Shown here: positions 13,063 through 24,427 of the stretch, piece by piece
Position numbering within the stretch: position 1 is the stretch's first letter
Layout of the letters: every line of letters starts with the position of its first letter
Origin: Strongyloides papillosus
Lineage: Eukaryota; Nematoda; Chromadorea; Rhabditida; Strongyloididae
Length of the DNA: 64,000 nt
NCBI GenBank assembly: GCA_005656395.1
Contig: SRSI01000013.1
Location: 1,550,001-1,614,000, forward strand
Direction: 5' to 3'
The notes under the pieces: generated by a model
Told to the model about the DNA's origin: nothing
What the model saw: only the letters and a program-made list of their open reading frames with translations
The model's database searches: none
Program-made: the position numbers and the translations under genes

Positions 13063-13874
13063 CATCATTATAGGTAGGATTGCGAATAAAATGTTGTTCT
13101 ATTAAAGTAAAATAATGATAAAACCAAACTTTTTTTAATAAAGTTGTTTTATTTTATTTTTTGTTTGTTTTATAACGAACAAAAAAATGAATGAAAAACG
13201 GTAATCATATCTTATCATTGTAATGCTTATTTTATTCACAAACATTGATTAGACCAGAAATTTTTGATTATTTGACAAATCTTTCAAAAAATTTCGTTCT
13301 TTACTAGCAAAGTGATGTACATAATAGAATAATAAGTTGGATCATACAATATTTAAGGTGGTCATAACAGCATCATTACCATTATTTTATAAAAATTTTG
13401 TACTTACTAATTTGTATTATTTATAGAACATTTTGCAATTTAAATAAATTATTTAACATAACCATTCATATTTAAATATATCACGTTTTTTTCGTTCGTT
13501 AAATTTGGTATAATTACTTCCACATTCTATTATAACATTTAAAAAAATTATAAATAAATTTATTAACTGTTCTTTCAGTAATATAATTTTTAAAATTAAA
13601 GAAAGAAGCAATCTTTAAAATGAGTTAATGCTTTATAAGAAAACTTACAATAACAATATAAAGAATAGAAAAATAAATATAAAGATCATTTTGGTAAATT
13701 AAATTATTGGAAATTTAATAATTATAGTACTTTGAAATATTAAAAATTAATTTTTATATTCATAAAAATAACTACGTTATAAAGCAAATTTATATCAATG
13801 AAAATTAATTTAAATAATTTTATTCATTTATTCAATAATCGTTATTATTATTAAAATTATTTTCAATTTACAAG
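13063..13874. other. AT-rich stretch where 5' receptor exons would be expected
   Basis: Lies between the mariner copy and the truncated receptor gene. No exon coding for transmembrane segments 1-4 could be found on the plus strand. Only AT-rich sequence with stops in all frames is seen. Confidence 0.5.
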
Positions 13875-14682
13875 AAGGACCACCTGAATGTAATATTAGT
13901 TTTACATGTTATCAAATAGTTGAAGCAAAAGATAATTCAAAAATATTAACAATATTTATCAAATTTGCCAAACATGCCTTAATTTTTTATCAAGTAATTA
14001 TCCCTGTTGTCATTGTCAATATTTTAAATATTTTATTAATATTTATTGTTAAAAAACGACCAATTTTATCGAGAACCTCAAGTTCCACTAATACAACAGA
14101 ATTAAGAAGAGTAAGTGACTTTGGAACTTTTTTGAGGCAAGAAAAGAAAGTTACAACAACTGTAATGTCAATTTTAATTTGTTTTACACTAACACAGGTA
14201 ATGTTAAACAATGATTAGAGAAATTCATTACATTTCTTTTCTAGACTCCATCAATAATTCCAACAATAATTTCCTTATTTGGTATAAAGAATAAAAAGTT
14301 ATCTATTATGACATCAATATTGAATCTTCTTGTTATCTTTGGAAAAGTTTTAAATTTTGTTCTATTTTGTACAGCATCCGTTCATTTCCGTCGTAGGACG
14401 ATTACGATGCTGCAGGGATTATTGTGTCGCAATTACTCAAAAAAATTTAGCAATATAAATAATTCATACAACTATAGAATAGTTGAGAATCAATCTCGTA
14501 ATATTAGCATAGCTGGTCGTAATCCATCAACGTTTACCATCATTACACGTGCTGTGGTCATAAAACTTCATTCATTAATAATAGTAAAACTACCAAGGCA
14601 AATCCTTATTTTTGATCACACGGAGTTACGATATATATTATTAATGGTTAAAAGAAAATTAACCAATTATTGGAATCTTTAA
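13875..14682 (+). pseudogene. 3' half of a rhodopsin-like (Srw/FMRFamide-type) receptor
   Basis: Only the C-terminal half of a seven-transmembrane receptor is visible. The open region 13875-14197 follows a possible acceptor (TTTACAAG) and is spliced through a 47-nt intron (14198-14244, GTAATG...TTTCTAG) to 14245-14682. It encodes an extracellular Cys-containing segment (PPECNISFTCYQ), TM5 (IIPVVIVNILNILLIFIV), a long basic loop, TM6 after EKKVTTTVMS, and TM7 (LNLLVIFGKVLNFVLFC). A basic tail with CRNYSKKF follows. The arrangement resembles nematode Srw and peptide (FMRFamide-like) receptors; the NPxxY position is diverged. No exons for TM1-4 were found upstream, where a mariner sits about 800 bp away. 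It is either a truncated pseudogene or a gene whose 5' exons lie further away. Confidence 0.6.
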
Positions 14683-15122
14683 AGTATCGTTTTTAGATAT
14701 TATGGCTAATGCACATTAATCTCTTCAAACTAATCTTTTTTCTAATTAATCAAAAAGGATAAGTCCATAGCAAAATTAAACTCTTTTTAACATAAACATT
14801 CTCTTGATATTTTAAAATCTGTTCTATATAGTGAAAAGAAACAGTTACATATTTTAATGGCACACTATTTAAAAGAAGGCATAAAAGCTTACATCTATAG
14901 TGTTTAAATATTTAATAAAGGAATATGAATTTTAAAGACACAGTTTTTATCATATTCTTAACACATTATTTACATTTTTTTCAGTACGATCTCATTTATT
15001 GTATGATATTATATAATTAATTTAAAACAGTAAATAATGCTGTATTTAAATAAAGAAATAACTATTCATTTTTATTGTCATTAAAAAAGATGATTTTTTA
15101 TTGTTAAACTAATGAAAAATTA
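14683..15122. other. Convergent 3' intergenic region
   Basis: Lies between the plus-strand receptor fragment and the minus-strand S28 gene. It holds the S28 poly(A) signal (AATAAA on minus, 15102-15097, about 20 nt after the stop). Nothing else was seen. Confidence 0.55.
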
Positions 15123-18100
15123 TTAAATTTTAAGAAATGATAAAAGATGAGCTCTTATTAATTGTCTTTTATTTTTTAAATCCACAGGATCCGTTTCTCT
15201 TGGTGGATATAAATCAGCGCAATGAGCTGTACCATTGATAAGGTATGAAAATAAATTACGACTACTATCATAAGTGTACGACCCCAATACATGCCATGGG
15301 TCAATCGAGCCATAAGCCATTACAACATTCGATCCATGGTAATTAGTATTACCACCATAGTATAAGTTTGTTCGCCGAACATTTGCATCTATTTTATCAC
15401 GTGTGAATTGTTTACCAAATACATCAATGCATATATTGACGAATAAATTGACATTGCAAGATGATTCAAAGATGTTGTATCCTAAATCACTTGATTGAAA
15501 ATAACCAAATTCATTACATGTTTGCCATAACCATGATTTGGCATCAGCATTCCCATTATCATAAGTGGCAGTTTTATAAAATTGAACTGTCTCCATATAA
15601 GTATTACTCATTGGAATGGATGTATTTGAGGGATAATACATAGTATTCATATAATTAACAACATTAGCAATATTTACTAATGGTTCATTTGTTTGATTAT
15701 TCATAATTCCACAAACTTCTTTAATACCATATCCGTTGGCATACTCACCAGTATTATCTAAACTATATTGAACAGCTCCCTGGAAACTGGAGTAAACATT
15801 TGAGAAGAATGATTGTACGTCGTAATCCTCAACAACTGAACCATTACTCCATGGGTATGTAAAAGTAAATAACTTGTTTAATTGATTTCTGCCCTCTTGC
15901 GTCATGATAAGAGTTTGCATGTTCTTAAAACCGGATGCAATATTATTTGCACAAGTTTGGGAGAAGATTGAAATCGATCTTTCTACGACATGAAGATATT
16001 CGTAGAAGTCAGTTTTTCCGAGAACGGGTCCAGACGACGACATAGATCCGACAATATAATCTGGGTACGTCAGTTTAGCCCAAGCGGAGAGACTCCCAGA
16101 GTAAGACCCGCCAAAAGTTACCCATTGAACTTGATCAGAGTAGTTAAATCTAGCATTCATTGTCTTTATAAAGACGGCGAGATCGGCTAAAGCTTGTTTA
16201 GAAGTTAGATATTGATAATTTTCAGTGCTTAGATCGCCGTTTGGGGCTTGGGATTTGCCGTAAAATCGATGCTCCAATTGATAAATATCTGCTCCAACGT
16301 ATTTAGCTAGATCAATCATGGGCAAACTTTCAAGTGTAACCCATTTATTACTAGCTTCACCCTCACCACCAATCATAACAAATGCAATACTTTTATTTTG
16401 ATTAAACTTTCTGTTGATAAAAAATCGTTGTTGAAGTGTACGAATGTCTGATGAATTGAAATGATCCAATTTCTGTTCTATATATTCAATGGTAATATCT
16501 GATGATGATGTAATAATATCGTCTTTATTAACTATAGGATCTTTTAACCCGTGTACCATGCCGATATTTTTTTTCATTATACTTTCTTGTTTTCTATTTT
16601 TCATTTTTCTATCGTTGAACTTAGGTGGAGATTTATTGATTTTAGCAATCTCTAATTTATCTGACAAATATTCTTCTTTTTTAGTGCTATTAGTTGTTAT
16701 TTTTTTGGAAGCAAATGGAGTATATGTTAATCCAATCCAATTCTTAATATTTTGGAGGATAAGTTTTCTAACATATGTTAATCCAGGAGGATCATTTGGA
16801 GATGGTGGCTCCATATCAGCACAATGGGCTGAATTATGAATAAGATATGGAATCATAGTGTCAGTTTGATTGTATACTCCTAATGCATGCCATGGATCTA
16901 AATCGCCATTTGGCATAACTACATTAGTTGCGTTATATCCGTATGCTCCGCCATACATTGATTCTGTTCTTGAGATCGCTTCTTTCAAATAATCAATATT
17001 AAAGGATGGCCCAAAAACATCTGTACATAGATCAATATTAATATTATTTGGAATTGAAGCACCCCAAATTGAGTGATTTCCAGCAGAAGTAGCTTGATAA
17101 TAACCAAATTCATTGCATGTTTGCCATATCCATGATCTTGATGCTGAAGCACTGAGATCATCATCATAGAAATTGACATCTTTCAAGAATTCTACCTCCT
17201 CTTGGTAACTATAATCTAACCCTTGATAAGGAGACATATAAGTATTCTCAAAAATATATTTATTAACAATAGCCAATTTATCTAGTGGATCTTTCGTCAT
17301 ATCCTCCATTATTTTGCACACATCTGGTATTGATAAACCATTTTTGTAGCCACCAGCATTAACACGGCTATATTGAACCGCACCCATAAAATTCCCAATA
17401 ATTGAAGAATAGAAGTTTTGTAGAGTCTTATAATCCATAGATGTTGATTCCAATGGTGGTTGTAATTGAAAAAGTAATGATAAATACTGTCTTTTACTGT
17501 CATCATATGAAAATTCAACCATTTTTTTAACACCTTTTCTAATTTCTTCACCACAAAGATAACTACCGTTTTTATAAAAGCTTGCTTCACATGTTTCCAT
17601 GTACTTATAGAAGTCTAAGGTAACTTGTGCGGGGGAGCTAGATGAAATTGAACCGTGGATAATTTCAGGATGAATCCGTTTAGTCCACATTGATAAAGCT
17701 CCAGAGTATGACCCACCAAATATAATCCATTTGGGATTTTTAATATTTTTCTTAATATTCATTGAACGTATAAAATTTGCAATATCTTCTATGGCTTGTC
17801 TTGAGGTAAGGTATGTCAGAGCTGGTACAGTTTGGGATGTAAACGGTCTTGATTTACCATAAAATCTATGTTCAAGTGAAAATACCATAGCCTTTAGTTC
17901 CTTAGCCCACATAATAAATGGTAATTCAGGATATGTTACATCCATGTATGATTCTGGTCCTTCACCACCAATATTCAAGAATTGTGGACCTCCGTCTTGA
18001 TAGTATTCATCATTGAAAAAATATCTTTGATTCCATGTTCTTGAATCATTAGAAGAGAAATGATCTAAAATTTGTGTGAAATAAAATTCATAGTCTGCTT

Positions 18101-18290
18101 CATTATACTTCTTCTCGAATGCTTCTCTCTTTTCTTTTGGGATATTAAAACGATGTCCTCTAAATCCTGCGTACGGTCTCCCGTTAAGAAATCTTAATGC
18201 ACCTGGTATCTTCCTCGGTGATTTACTACTTACCCAACTAGAAGTTATTAGAATAAAAAAACCTAAAAGAAGGAAACCAAATTTGAACAT
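15123..18290 (-). CDS. Secreted serine carboxypeptidase S28 with two complete peptidase domains
   Basis: Peptidase family S28 (prolyl carboxypeptidase/DPP-II type, alpha/beta-hydrolase fold), predicted to be extracellular or lysosomal and to cleave after proline. It is an intron-less 1055-residue protein with a signal peptide (about 1-22). Two homologous domains lie in tandem, about 60-530 and 600-1055, joined by a lysine-rich linker (about 535-595). Each keeps a full triad. Domain 1 has GGSYSG with Ser194, NGDLDPWH with Asp465 and AHCAD with His489. Domain 2 has GGSYSG with Ser729, YGSIDPWH with Asp997 and AHCAD with His1023. Other paired motifs are GGEGP/GGEGE, LEHRFYGKS and WQTCNEFGY. Single-domain members are usually about 500 residues; two-domain S28 proteins are known in nematodes. 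Many N-glycosylation sequons fit a secreted protein. AATAAA lies about 20 nt after the stop. Confidence 0.93.
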   Translation of the reverse strand: MFKFGFLLLGFFILITSSWVSSKSPRKIPGALRFLNGRPYAGFRGHRFNIPKEKREAFEKKYNEADYEFYFTQILDHFSSNDSRTWNQRYFFNDEYYQDGGPQFLNIGGEGPESYMDVTYPELPFIMWAKELKAMVFSLEHRFYGKSRPFTSQTVPALTYLTSRQAIEDIANFIRSMNIKKNIKNPKWIIFGGSYSGALSMWTKRIHPEIIHGSISSSSPAQVTLDFYKYMETCEASFYKNGSYLCGEEIRKGVKKMVEFSYDDSKRQYLSLLFQLQPPLESTSMDYKTLQNFYSSIIGNFMGAVQYSRVNAGGYKNGLSIPDVCKIMEDMTKDPLDKLAIVNKYIFENTYMSPYQGLDYSYQEEVEFLKDVNFYDDDLSASASRSWIWQTCNEFGYYQATSAGNHSIWGASIPNNINIDLCTDVFGPSFNIDYLKEAISRTESMYGGAYGYNATNVVMPNGDLDPWHALGVYNQTDTMIPYLIHNSAHCADMEPPSPNDPPGLTYVRKLILQNIKNWIGLTYTPFASKKITTNSTKKEEYLSDKLEIAKINKSPPKFNDRKMKNRKQESIMKKNIGMVHGLKDPIVNKDDIITSSSDITIEYIEQKLDHFNSSDIRTLQQRFFINRKFNQNKSIAFVMIGGEGEASNKWVTLESLPMIDLAKYVGADIYQLEHRFYGKSQAPNGDLSTENYQYLTSKQALADLAVFIKTMNARFNYSDQVQWVTFGGSYSGSLSAWAKLTYPDYIVGSMSSSGPVLGKTDFYEYLHVVERSISIFSQTCANNIASGFKNMQTLIMTQEGRNQLNKLFTFTYPWSNGSVVEDYDVQSFFSNVYSSFQGAVQYSLDNTGEYANGYGIKEVCGIMNNQTNEPLVNIANVVNYMNTMYYPSNTSIPMSNTYMETVQFYKTATYDNGNADAKSWLWQTCNEFGYFQSSDLGYNIFESSCNVNLFVNICIDVFGKQFTRDKIDANVRRTNLYYGGNTNYHGSNVVMAYGSIDPWHVLGSYTYDSSRNLFSYLINGTAHCADLYPPRETDPVDLKNKRQLIRAHLLSFLKI

Positions 18291-19971
18291 TCTATAAATA
18301 AAAAAAAATGAGTATATTATTGAAGTAAATAATTAAGTAATATCTATAAAACTCAAATTGTTAATAATAAATTTTTCATTAATTTGCAATATTATATATG
18401 TAGATTCATTCCATACTGATAACAAAGTTTAGGAATCATTTCTTATCGTCCTCGCTATAGTCATTACATCACCCATAAAATGTTTTTTGAACATAGATTA
18501 ATATACTTGTTAATATAATCTAATGATAAGATTGTATTTTATCAATATTTTAAAATTATAGCATGTTAAAATTATTAAACTGTAAGAATGTACTTATATT
18601 GATAGAAACATGTGTTAATCTTCCTCGATGCCTGTACTGTGATAAGAGCTTTTAAATTTCACAAAATTTTACAAATTTTTGCCACTTTTATAATCAACAT
18701 AAAAAATTATCAATGATAATGTTTTTTATTAAAAAATTAGACGATTAATTTGCTATAAAAATTAAAATTTATTTTATTTTTAAACTTTAAACATTGTTTA
18801 TCATTTTTGAAAAGCAATTGAATTTTAAACGAAAAAAGTCATCTTAAGAGTATCAAAAAGACTTAAAGTCTTGATAATATAATATTTTCATTTTAACCAT
18901 CTTATGTATTATTGTTTCATGTATTTAAATTATTGTATCTGATTAAATTAGATAAAATATTTATAGAAACTGGTAAAAGTTGTTTTAAATTATTTTCACA
19001 GTTAAAATATATATAACTTTTTATATTCTATAGCTTGCTGTCGATAGAACATCTATCAATTTAAGACTCATCATGGTTTTTTGAATTTTCTAAGTTAATT
19101 GTATTATAATATTTCAAATAGTTTATTGTTTAAAAAAAGAAAATTTTGTGAATACTTATAATTTACTTTCACTCATTTAGAAGGTAAAATTGAAATAACT
19201 GCTAAAAGTAGATATTTACATAAATTTATATGTTTAATGACTACATAATATAAATAATTTTCCAGAAAAATGAACATTTTTATTTGTTTTAGATTGTACC
19301 GTAAAGACATGAATGTTTAAGGATGAATACATATAAAGATAATCAACGGAAAAATGAACTTTTTTGAATGCATCAACATTTATAAAAAAAATTATTATAT
19401 TCTATTGATATATTAACACAAATAATGTTTATAAAACATTTTATTAGAAAATATGATAAATTCCAGAAATACAGCATGACGTCTTTTTCCTGAAAGCAAA
19501 ACAAACTTTTAAAAAATAAATAATCAAAAATACGTGCACTTTTACTGAATACATTCTACTCAGGTATTGAAAAATTTAAATTAAAAAAATAACATGAAGT
19601 ATTTTTCTATAAAATAATAGAAGTAAACTTTTGAATAAATATTAGTCTTTTGTCTAATATCCATTATTTTTTTAGTAAAAGAAATACAAAATATTATATG
19701 ATATTTTTAACTTAGTATTATACACGTGATAAAGCTAATACTTCGAAAAAATTTATTAGTCGAGATAGAAAGAGCGTCAAATTATTAATGGTACAGTATA
19801 TAAATAAATTTAAGATATAATAGAAATAAAATTACATATATAACTTAAAGAAATACAATCAAAACTTCTTGATTTTCTTGAATTCAAAAATTCTATTTTT
19901 AATGATACATTTTTTTCAAAATGCTAATATATGATTCAAGTTAAAAGAATTTGCTTCTTATGAGATACTAC
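18291..19971. other. AT-rich upstream region of the S28 gene
   Basis: 1.7 kb of AT-rich sequence between the S28 start codon and the TA target site of the nested transposon cluster. It should contain the S28 promoter, but no defined element could be picked out. Confidence 0.5.
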
Positions 19972-20364
19972 TACACACAGAAAAAAAAGGACACAGGTTT
20001 GCATAAAATGTAATAAATTTGTCCCACCAAATAAAATTCAAATTTTTTTTGTTTGCGACTAATTTTAACACAATTATTTTGTACATGAAAAATTAAAACA
20101 ATAATTAATGAATTATTAAAATAAGTTTCTCTTTTTTTAGTATACTATTTTTATTTTAGAACATAAGTTGTTTTCTACAATACATTTTAAAATACAAGGT
20201 TAGAATTTAATTCTATGTAACATTACAAACACTTTTATAAAAAAAACATTTTTAACATATTACAGTACATTTTTTAAATATTTTTCAATCGTTTGAATAA
20301 TTATTAATTGTATTTTATGAAATTTTCACATTTGATGCTCTAAATTTTTTTCATAATGTCTTTT

Positions 20365-21067
20365 GAACCCTAGAATTTAAGAGTTATCTACATCAAATAT
20401 GCTACATCTTTGTAAAATTTGCTACATCTTATGACATTTTGCGCCATCTTTTTTATCAATCTGCGCAATTTTTGCTACATCTTTTTGACCAATTTGCGCC
20501 ATCTTTTTTCAGACGGTAGACATTCGCTTGTCCATGGTTACTCATATTTTTTTCTTTTTTTTTAATGTCATTTCGCTTGATCATAGGTGACCACTTGCAA
20601 GTTGATTTCCATCGTCTCTTTTTTAACTTAATTAGGGTAGGAGTCGCTGTAAAGTGCGTTGCCGTGTGTGAACTGAATTCAATGGAATAATCAACAAAAT
20701 AAGTTAGTAAAAAATAAAAAAAAATGCTTTTTCGCTTGCCCATATTATGAATGTTTCTTAAAAAAACCATTTTTGTTACCCAATAGACAAGCGAAAGTCA
20801 CTTTTTCCAATTCAATTCCACTTTATTTTAATAATATTATTTTACTCTTTAACATACCTAAATTATGTTGAAGAATAATTTATTTGGTATGAAAGATACA
20901 TGTCGCAAAAATGTACTAAGATGGTGCAAATTGCTAAAAAAGATGGCGCAAAGTGTACAAAGATAGCGCAAATCTGTCAAAAAGATGGCGCAAAATGTCA
21001 TAAGATGTAGCAAATTTTAAAAATATGTAGCATATTTAATGTAGTTGACTGTCAAATTTCATTTTCC
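20365..21067. mobile_element. MULE-like foldback element with 9-bp target duplication
   Basis: 703-bp insertion flanked by direct copies of ATGTCTTTT (20356-20364 and 21068-21076). The uninterrupted site is present in the inverted family A copy near 59335, which confirms the insertion. The long inverted ends carry short alternating units, GCTACATCTT and GCGCCATCTTTTT, repeated several times on each arm (20400-20515 and 20930-21040). The centre (about 20520-20920) has no conserved coding. Nine-bp duplications with long TIRs are the hallmark of Mutator-like elements; the assignment to that superfamily is inference. Confidence 0.7.
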
Positions 21068-21457
21068 ATGTCTTTTAAAGATCATCTTTAAAAATCAAAC
21101 TTATGAAAAGTTATAAAATAATATAGATTTTTGTTTATAGTAAAAAAAAATAACTTTTACATATTTTAATTTAAAATAAGAACGAATACTAAAATAATAT
21201 TTTTAAATAATAATACTTTGTGTGAGTAAATAATTACTGCTTTTCTTTATTATTGTTGTGAAATTTTTAAACTTATTGTCGTTAATAGATTGTTTAGAAT
21301 AATGATCTTTATTAAAACAATAATAATTTTACATGAAATTGACTTTTAATAGAATATTTTATAAAATAAAAAAACAAGATAAGATCTAAATGGGCATAAT
21401 GTTATAAAAAATATCAAAATTAAAAAAAGTCACATTAATTTAAAAAGTTAAGCATAT

Positions 21458-24427
21458 CATTCCTCTCTTTTTGTCTCTTATGAGTGTACGTTTTTATATT
21501 TATTCCCTAATTTTTACATAATATTATTGCATAAGCATATACTGGGATAATAAAAAGTTGTAAAATTAAAAAATTAAGTAAAGTAATTAAAATGGATACG
21601 ATAAAGGCAAAAATTAGAGGTTTCGAGCCAGGGAGTGACGTCGGGCCTTCGGATAGTCGAATAATTAACAATCATGTAAAGATGTTAAAAATGATGACAC
21701 TTAATGTCAGATCATTACTCCACAAAATATTTGAATTGAATGAACTGCTGAACTCAGAGGAAATTGATGTTGCTTTTATTACTGAAACCAGATGGAAAAC
21801 AGATGAATGTTTCCAAGAAGAAGGTTTTGTATATATCATGGGTAAAGCGGACAATAGAAATGGAGGTAGTGGTATAGTTATCAAAAAAGAACTACTAAAA
21901 TACATTCAAAAAATAGTTACACAATCGTCGAGAATAACCAGTATTGTTATGAAAGTAGAAAATGAGACATGTGTTCTTACATCATGTTACTTCCATACTT
22001 CTGCTGCTTCTGAAGATGAAATTGACATTTTGTACGACAAATTACGAGGTATCATTACTGATAGTAAAGATAGAAATATGAAATGCATTGTTGGAGGAGA
22101 CTTTAATGCAAAGGTACTATTCAATAACAAGAATGGAAGACGGTTAAACGGGAATGTACTAGGAAATGAAAGAGGAGAAAAATTGACTCAATTTTGTGAA
22201 GAAATGGAATTATGTTGCTGCAATATGCTCTTTAACAGGAAATCCAACAGAAGAACAACTTGGATATCACCCAATCAAAAAATTAAAGAAGAAATAGACT
22301 ATTTCTTATCAGATGAAGTATTAGCTAAAAGAATAAAAGATGTTAGGGCGTTGCAGAAACATATCTTTAACAGCGACCATAACCCTTTAATATTAAAATT
22401 AGAATTCAAAGTCTTATCACATAGGACAAAATTCAAGAACAACAAGGTTAATGTTAGACCGGACTTTAATAAAATTAACCCCATGAAGTTAAAAGATATT
22501 AAGAAAAAATTAAATTGGGACCTTGGTGAAAATGCTGAACAAAACTATGATACAATCAGAAGTAATCTTACAAAAATTTACAATGAATGTAAAATAAAAG
22601 AAATAAAGTCATCACGTAGAATCACTGATGATCCGATAATCAAAAGTCTACTTATCAAGAGGAAAAATCTTAAAAGTAAAGGTTTGAATTATACTATTCT
22701 TAGCAAACTAATAAGATTCGAAATTAGTGATTTGTGCTTAAAAAGAACAAATTTAGTTATTGATAAAGCTATCAAGGAAGGTAGATCAATGAAATATGTT
22801 TTTAAAGAAACAGCTAGGAAAAAATTCAACAACATAAGCAAAGATAGTGTGAATAAAACCTTTGGTGAAATCTTCGGTAAAGAAAGGGGAGAAAGTATCG
22901 AGTGGAGGAATTATGTCGAAAAAGATTCTAAATGGCATCCCATAACTCCTGAAGAAGTTAGTTTTAGAATCAAAAAAAGTAAAAGAAAAGCTTGTGGACC
23001 TGATGACATTTTTCTCGAACACCTCATATTAGGTGGCAGAAAAGCAGCAGAAGCACTAGCTACTTTATTCAATAAGCATGGACATTTGATTCCTGACCAA
23101 ATGAATGAATGCAATATAGTTCTTATCAAAAAACCTAGCAGTATTTCGAATGATATTTCTAGTTTTAGGCCGATATCAATCCTACAAACTATTTTCAAAA
23201 TTTATACTGGAACTTTACTTGAACGTATCCAAGATAAGATTGAAAATTGTGTCAGTTCTAGCCAGGCGGGGTTTTTTCGAAAAAGAAATACTTTAAATCA
23301 GATATTACAATTCTGCACAATAATTCAAACGTGTAGAGAGTATAAGAAAGATTTATATGCTATTTTTATAGATTTTAAAAAAGCATTCGATTCAGTTAAC
23401 CATAGCTGGCTTCTCTACAGTTTGGCAATAAATGATTTTGATGAAGAATTGGTAAAAAGAATTGAAGCATTATACAGATCTCCAAAAGCTACCTTCTCTA
23501 CAGGTATCAACAATTCATATACTACAATCGAAGTGAAGTCAGGTATTAGACAGGGTGATACATTAAGCCCAAAATTGTTTATTCTATTATTGGAAATAAT
23601 TCTTAAGAATGCCCAACATGATTTAGATGATTGTTTTAAAAACGAAGAAAGTAACCTAGTTAAGATTATGATTGATGGTACTCCTACAGTTAGCTTCAAA
23701 TTAGAGTTTGCTGACGACATAGTAATATACACCTATGATCAAAAGCTAACAGAAAAAATAGCTCAAGTTATTGAATATCATGCCAGAAAAACAGGTCTAG
23801 AGTTGAATAAGGATAAAACAAAAATGATGGCTACGCAATATAAAAAGAAGTTGGATAATCCAATATATGAAGTAGTATCAAATTATAAATACCTAGGAAG
23901 AGTGGTATCTATGGACCTGAATGGAGATAATAACGATTTCAATGAACGTGCAAAGGCCACATGGCGGGCAAGATTTAAAAACAAAGAACTATTAAATAGG
24001 GCTGATTACAAAAATAAATTAAGAATTTATAATTGCATCATAAGACCAGCAACTCTATACAGTATAGAATCTATGAGACCGACTATTATGCTTATCAATA
24101 AATTTGTATCACTGGAGAAGAAGGTTCTATATTCTATTTTCAAAAAAGAGATCCATCCTGCTATGTGCATTAAAGATATAATACTAGATAGAATGGAAAA
24201 GGCAAGAAAACCTTTTGATGTATATGTTGAGAAAGATTGGAAAAGACCAGTAGGCAGACCTCCAAAGAGACTTCTATCTCTTGTTCCTGATAATTCTACT
24301 ATACGAAAACAACCTGATAGAAAAGCCAAATCATCATTAAATGTTAATATTTATAAATGTTTGTAAATTTTTCGTCCCTTTTAGGTGAATGCGAATAAAA
24401 TAAAATAAAAAATAAAATAAATAAAAT
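21458..24427 (+). mobile_element. Full-length non-LTR retrotransposon (LINE)
   Basis: 2970-bp insertion bounded by a perfect 14-bp target duplication AAAGTTAAGCATAT (21444-21457 and 24428-24441). It comprises a roughly 130-bp 5' leader, one uninterrupted ORF, and a 3' end with a simple (TAAAA/TAAA)n tail at about 24397-24427, as in RTE- and CR1-type elements. The family A paralogue at 34160-34175 shows the matching empty site. The intact ORF plus the perfect duplication point to a recent insertion. Confidence 0.9.
21592..24366 (+). CDS. LINE ORF: apurinic endonuclease plus reverse transcriptase
   Basis: 924-residue polyprotein performing target-primed reverse transcription. Residues about 35-270 form an EEP/APE-type endonuclease: TLNVRSL, ITETRW (E65), VGGDFNAK, and the C-terminal SDHNPL near 261-265. 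Residues about 490-790 form the reverse transcriptase: RPISILQTIFKIYTG, SSSQAGFFRKRNT, FIDFKKAFDSVNH (first catalytic Asp), SGIRQGDTLSPKLF, FADDIVIYTYD (catalytic FADD at 706-709), LELNKDKTKM and YKYLGRVVSMD. A basic C-terminal segment contains RPVGRPPKR. All catalytic motifs are intact and there is no internal stop. The ATG at 21592 is the first in frame. The motifs look RTE-like, but the clade is not certain. Confidence 0.92.
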   Translation: MDTIKAKIRGFEPGSDVGPSDSRIINNHVKMLKMMTLNVRSLLHKIFELNELLNSEEIDVAFITETRWKTDECFQEEGFVYIMGKADNRNGGSGIVIKKELLKYIQKIVTQSSRITSIVMKVENETCVLTSCYFHTSAASEDEIDILYDKLRGIITDSKDRNMKCIVGGDFNAKVLFNNKNGRRLNGNVLGNERGEKLTQFCEEMELCCCNMLFNRKSNRRTTWISPNQKIKEEIDYFLSDEVLAKRIKDVRALQKHIFNSDHNPLILKLEFKVLSHRTKFKNNKVNVRPDFNKINPMKLKDIKKKLNWDLGENAEQNYDTIRSNLTKIYNECKIKEIKSSRRITDDPIIKSLLIKRKNLKSKGLNYTILSKLIRFEISDLCLKRTNLVIDKAIKEGRSMKYVFKETARKKFNNISKDSVNKTFGEIFGKERGESIEWRNYVEKDSKWHPITPEEVSFRIKKSKRKACGPDDIFLEHLILGGRKAAEALATLFNKHGHLIPDQMNECNIVLIKKPSSISNDISSFRPISILQTIFKIYTGTLLERIQDKIENCVSSSQAGFFRKRNTLNQILQFCTIIQTCREYKKDLYAIFIDFKKAFDSVNHSWLLYSLAINDFDEELVKRIEALYRSPKATFSTGINNSYTTIEVKSGIRQGDTLSPKLFILLLEIILKNAQHDLDDCFKNEESNLVKIMIDGTPTVSFKLEFADDIVIYTYDQKLTEKIAQVIEYHARKTGLELNKDKTKMMATQYKKKLDNPIYEVVSNYKYLGRVVSMDLNGDNNDFNERAKATWRARFKNKELLNRADYKNKLRIYNCIIRPATLYSIESMRPTIMLINKFVSLEKKVLYSIFKKEIHPAMCIKDIILDRMEKARKPFDVYVEKDWKRPVGRPPKRLLSLVPDNSTIRKQPDRKAKSSLNVNIYKCL

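Noticed and set aside
15990..16839. Plus-strand open frames over the S28 gene
   Set aside because: Antisense shadows of a fully supported coding sequence.
20456..20770. 104-codon minus-strand open frame in the MULE-like element
   Set aside because: Runs through the iterated inverted-repeat units and no transposase motif is present.
22911..23198. Minus-strand open frames inside the LINE
   Set aside because: Shadows of the conserved plus-strand reverse transcriptase frame.
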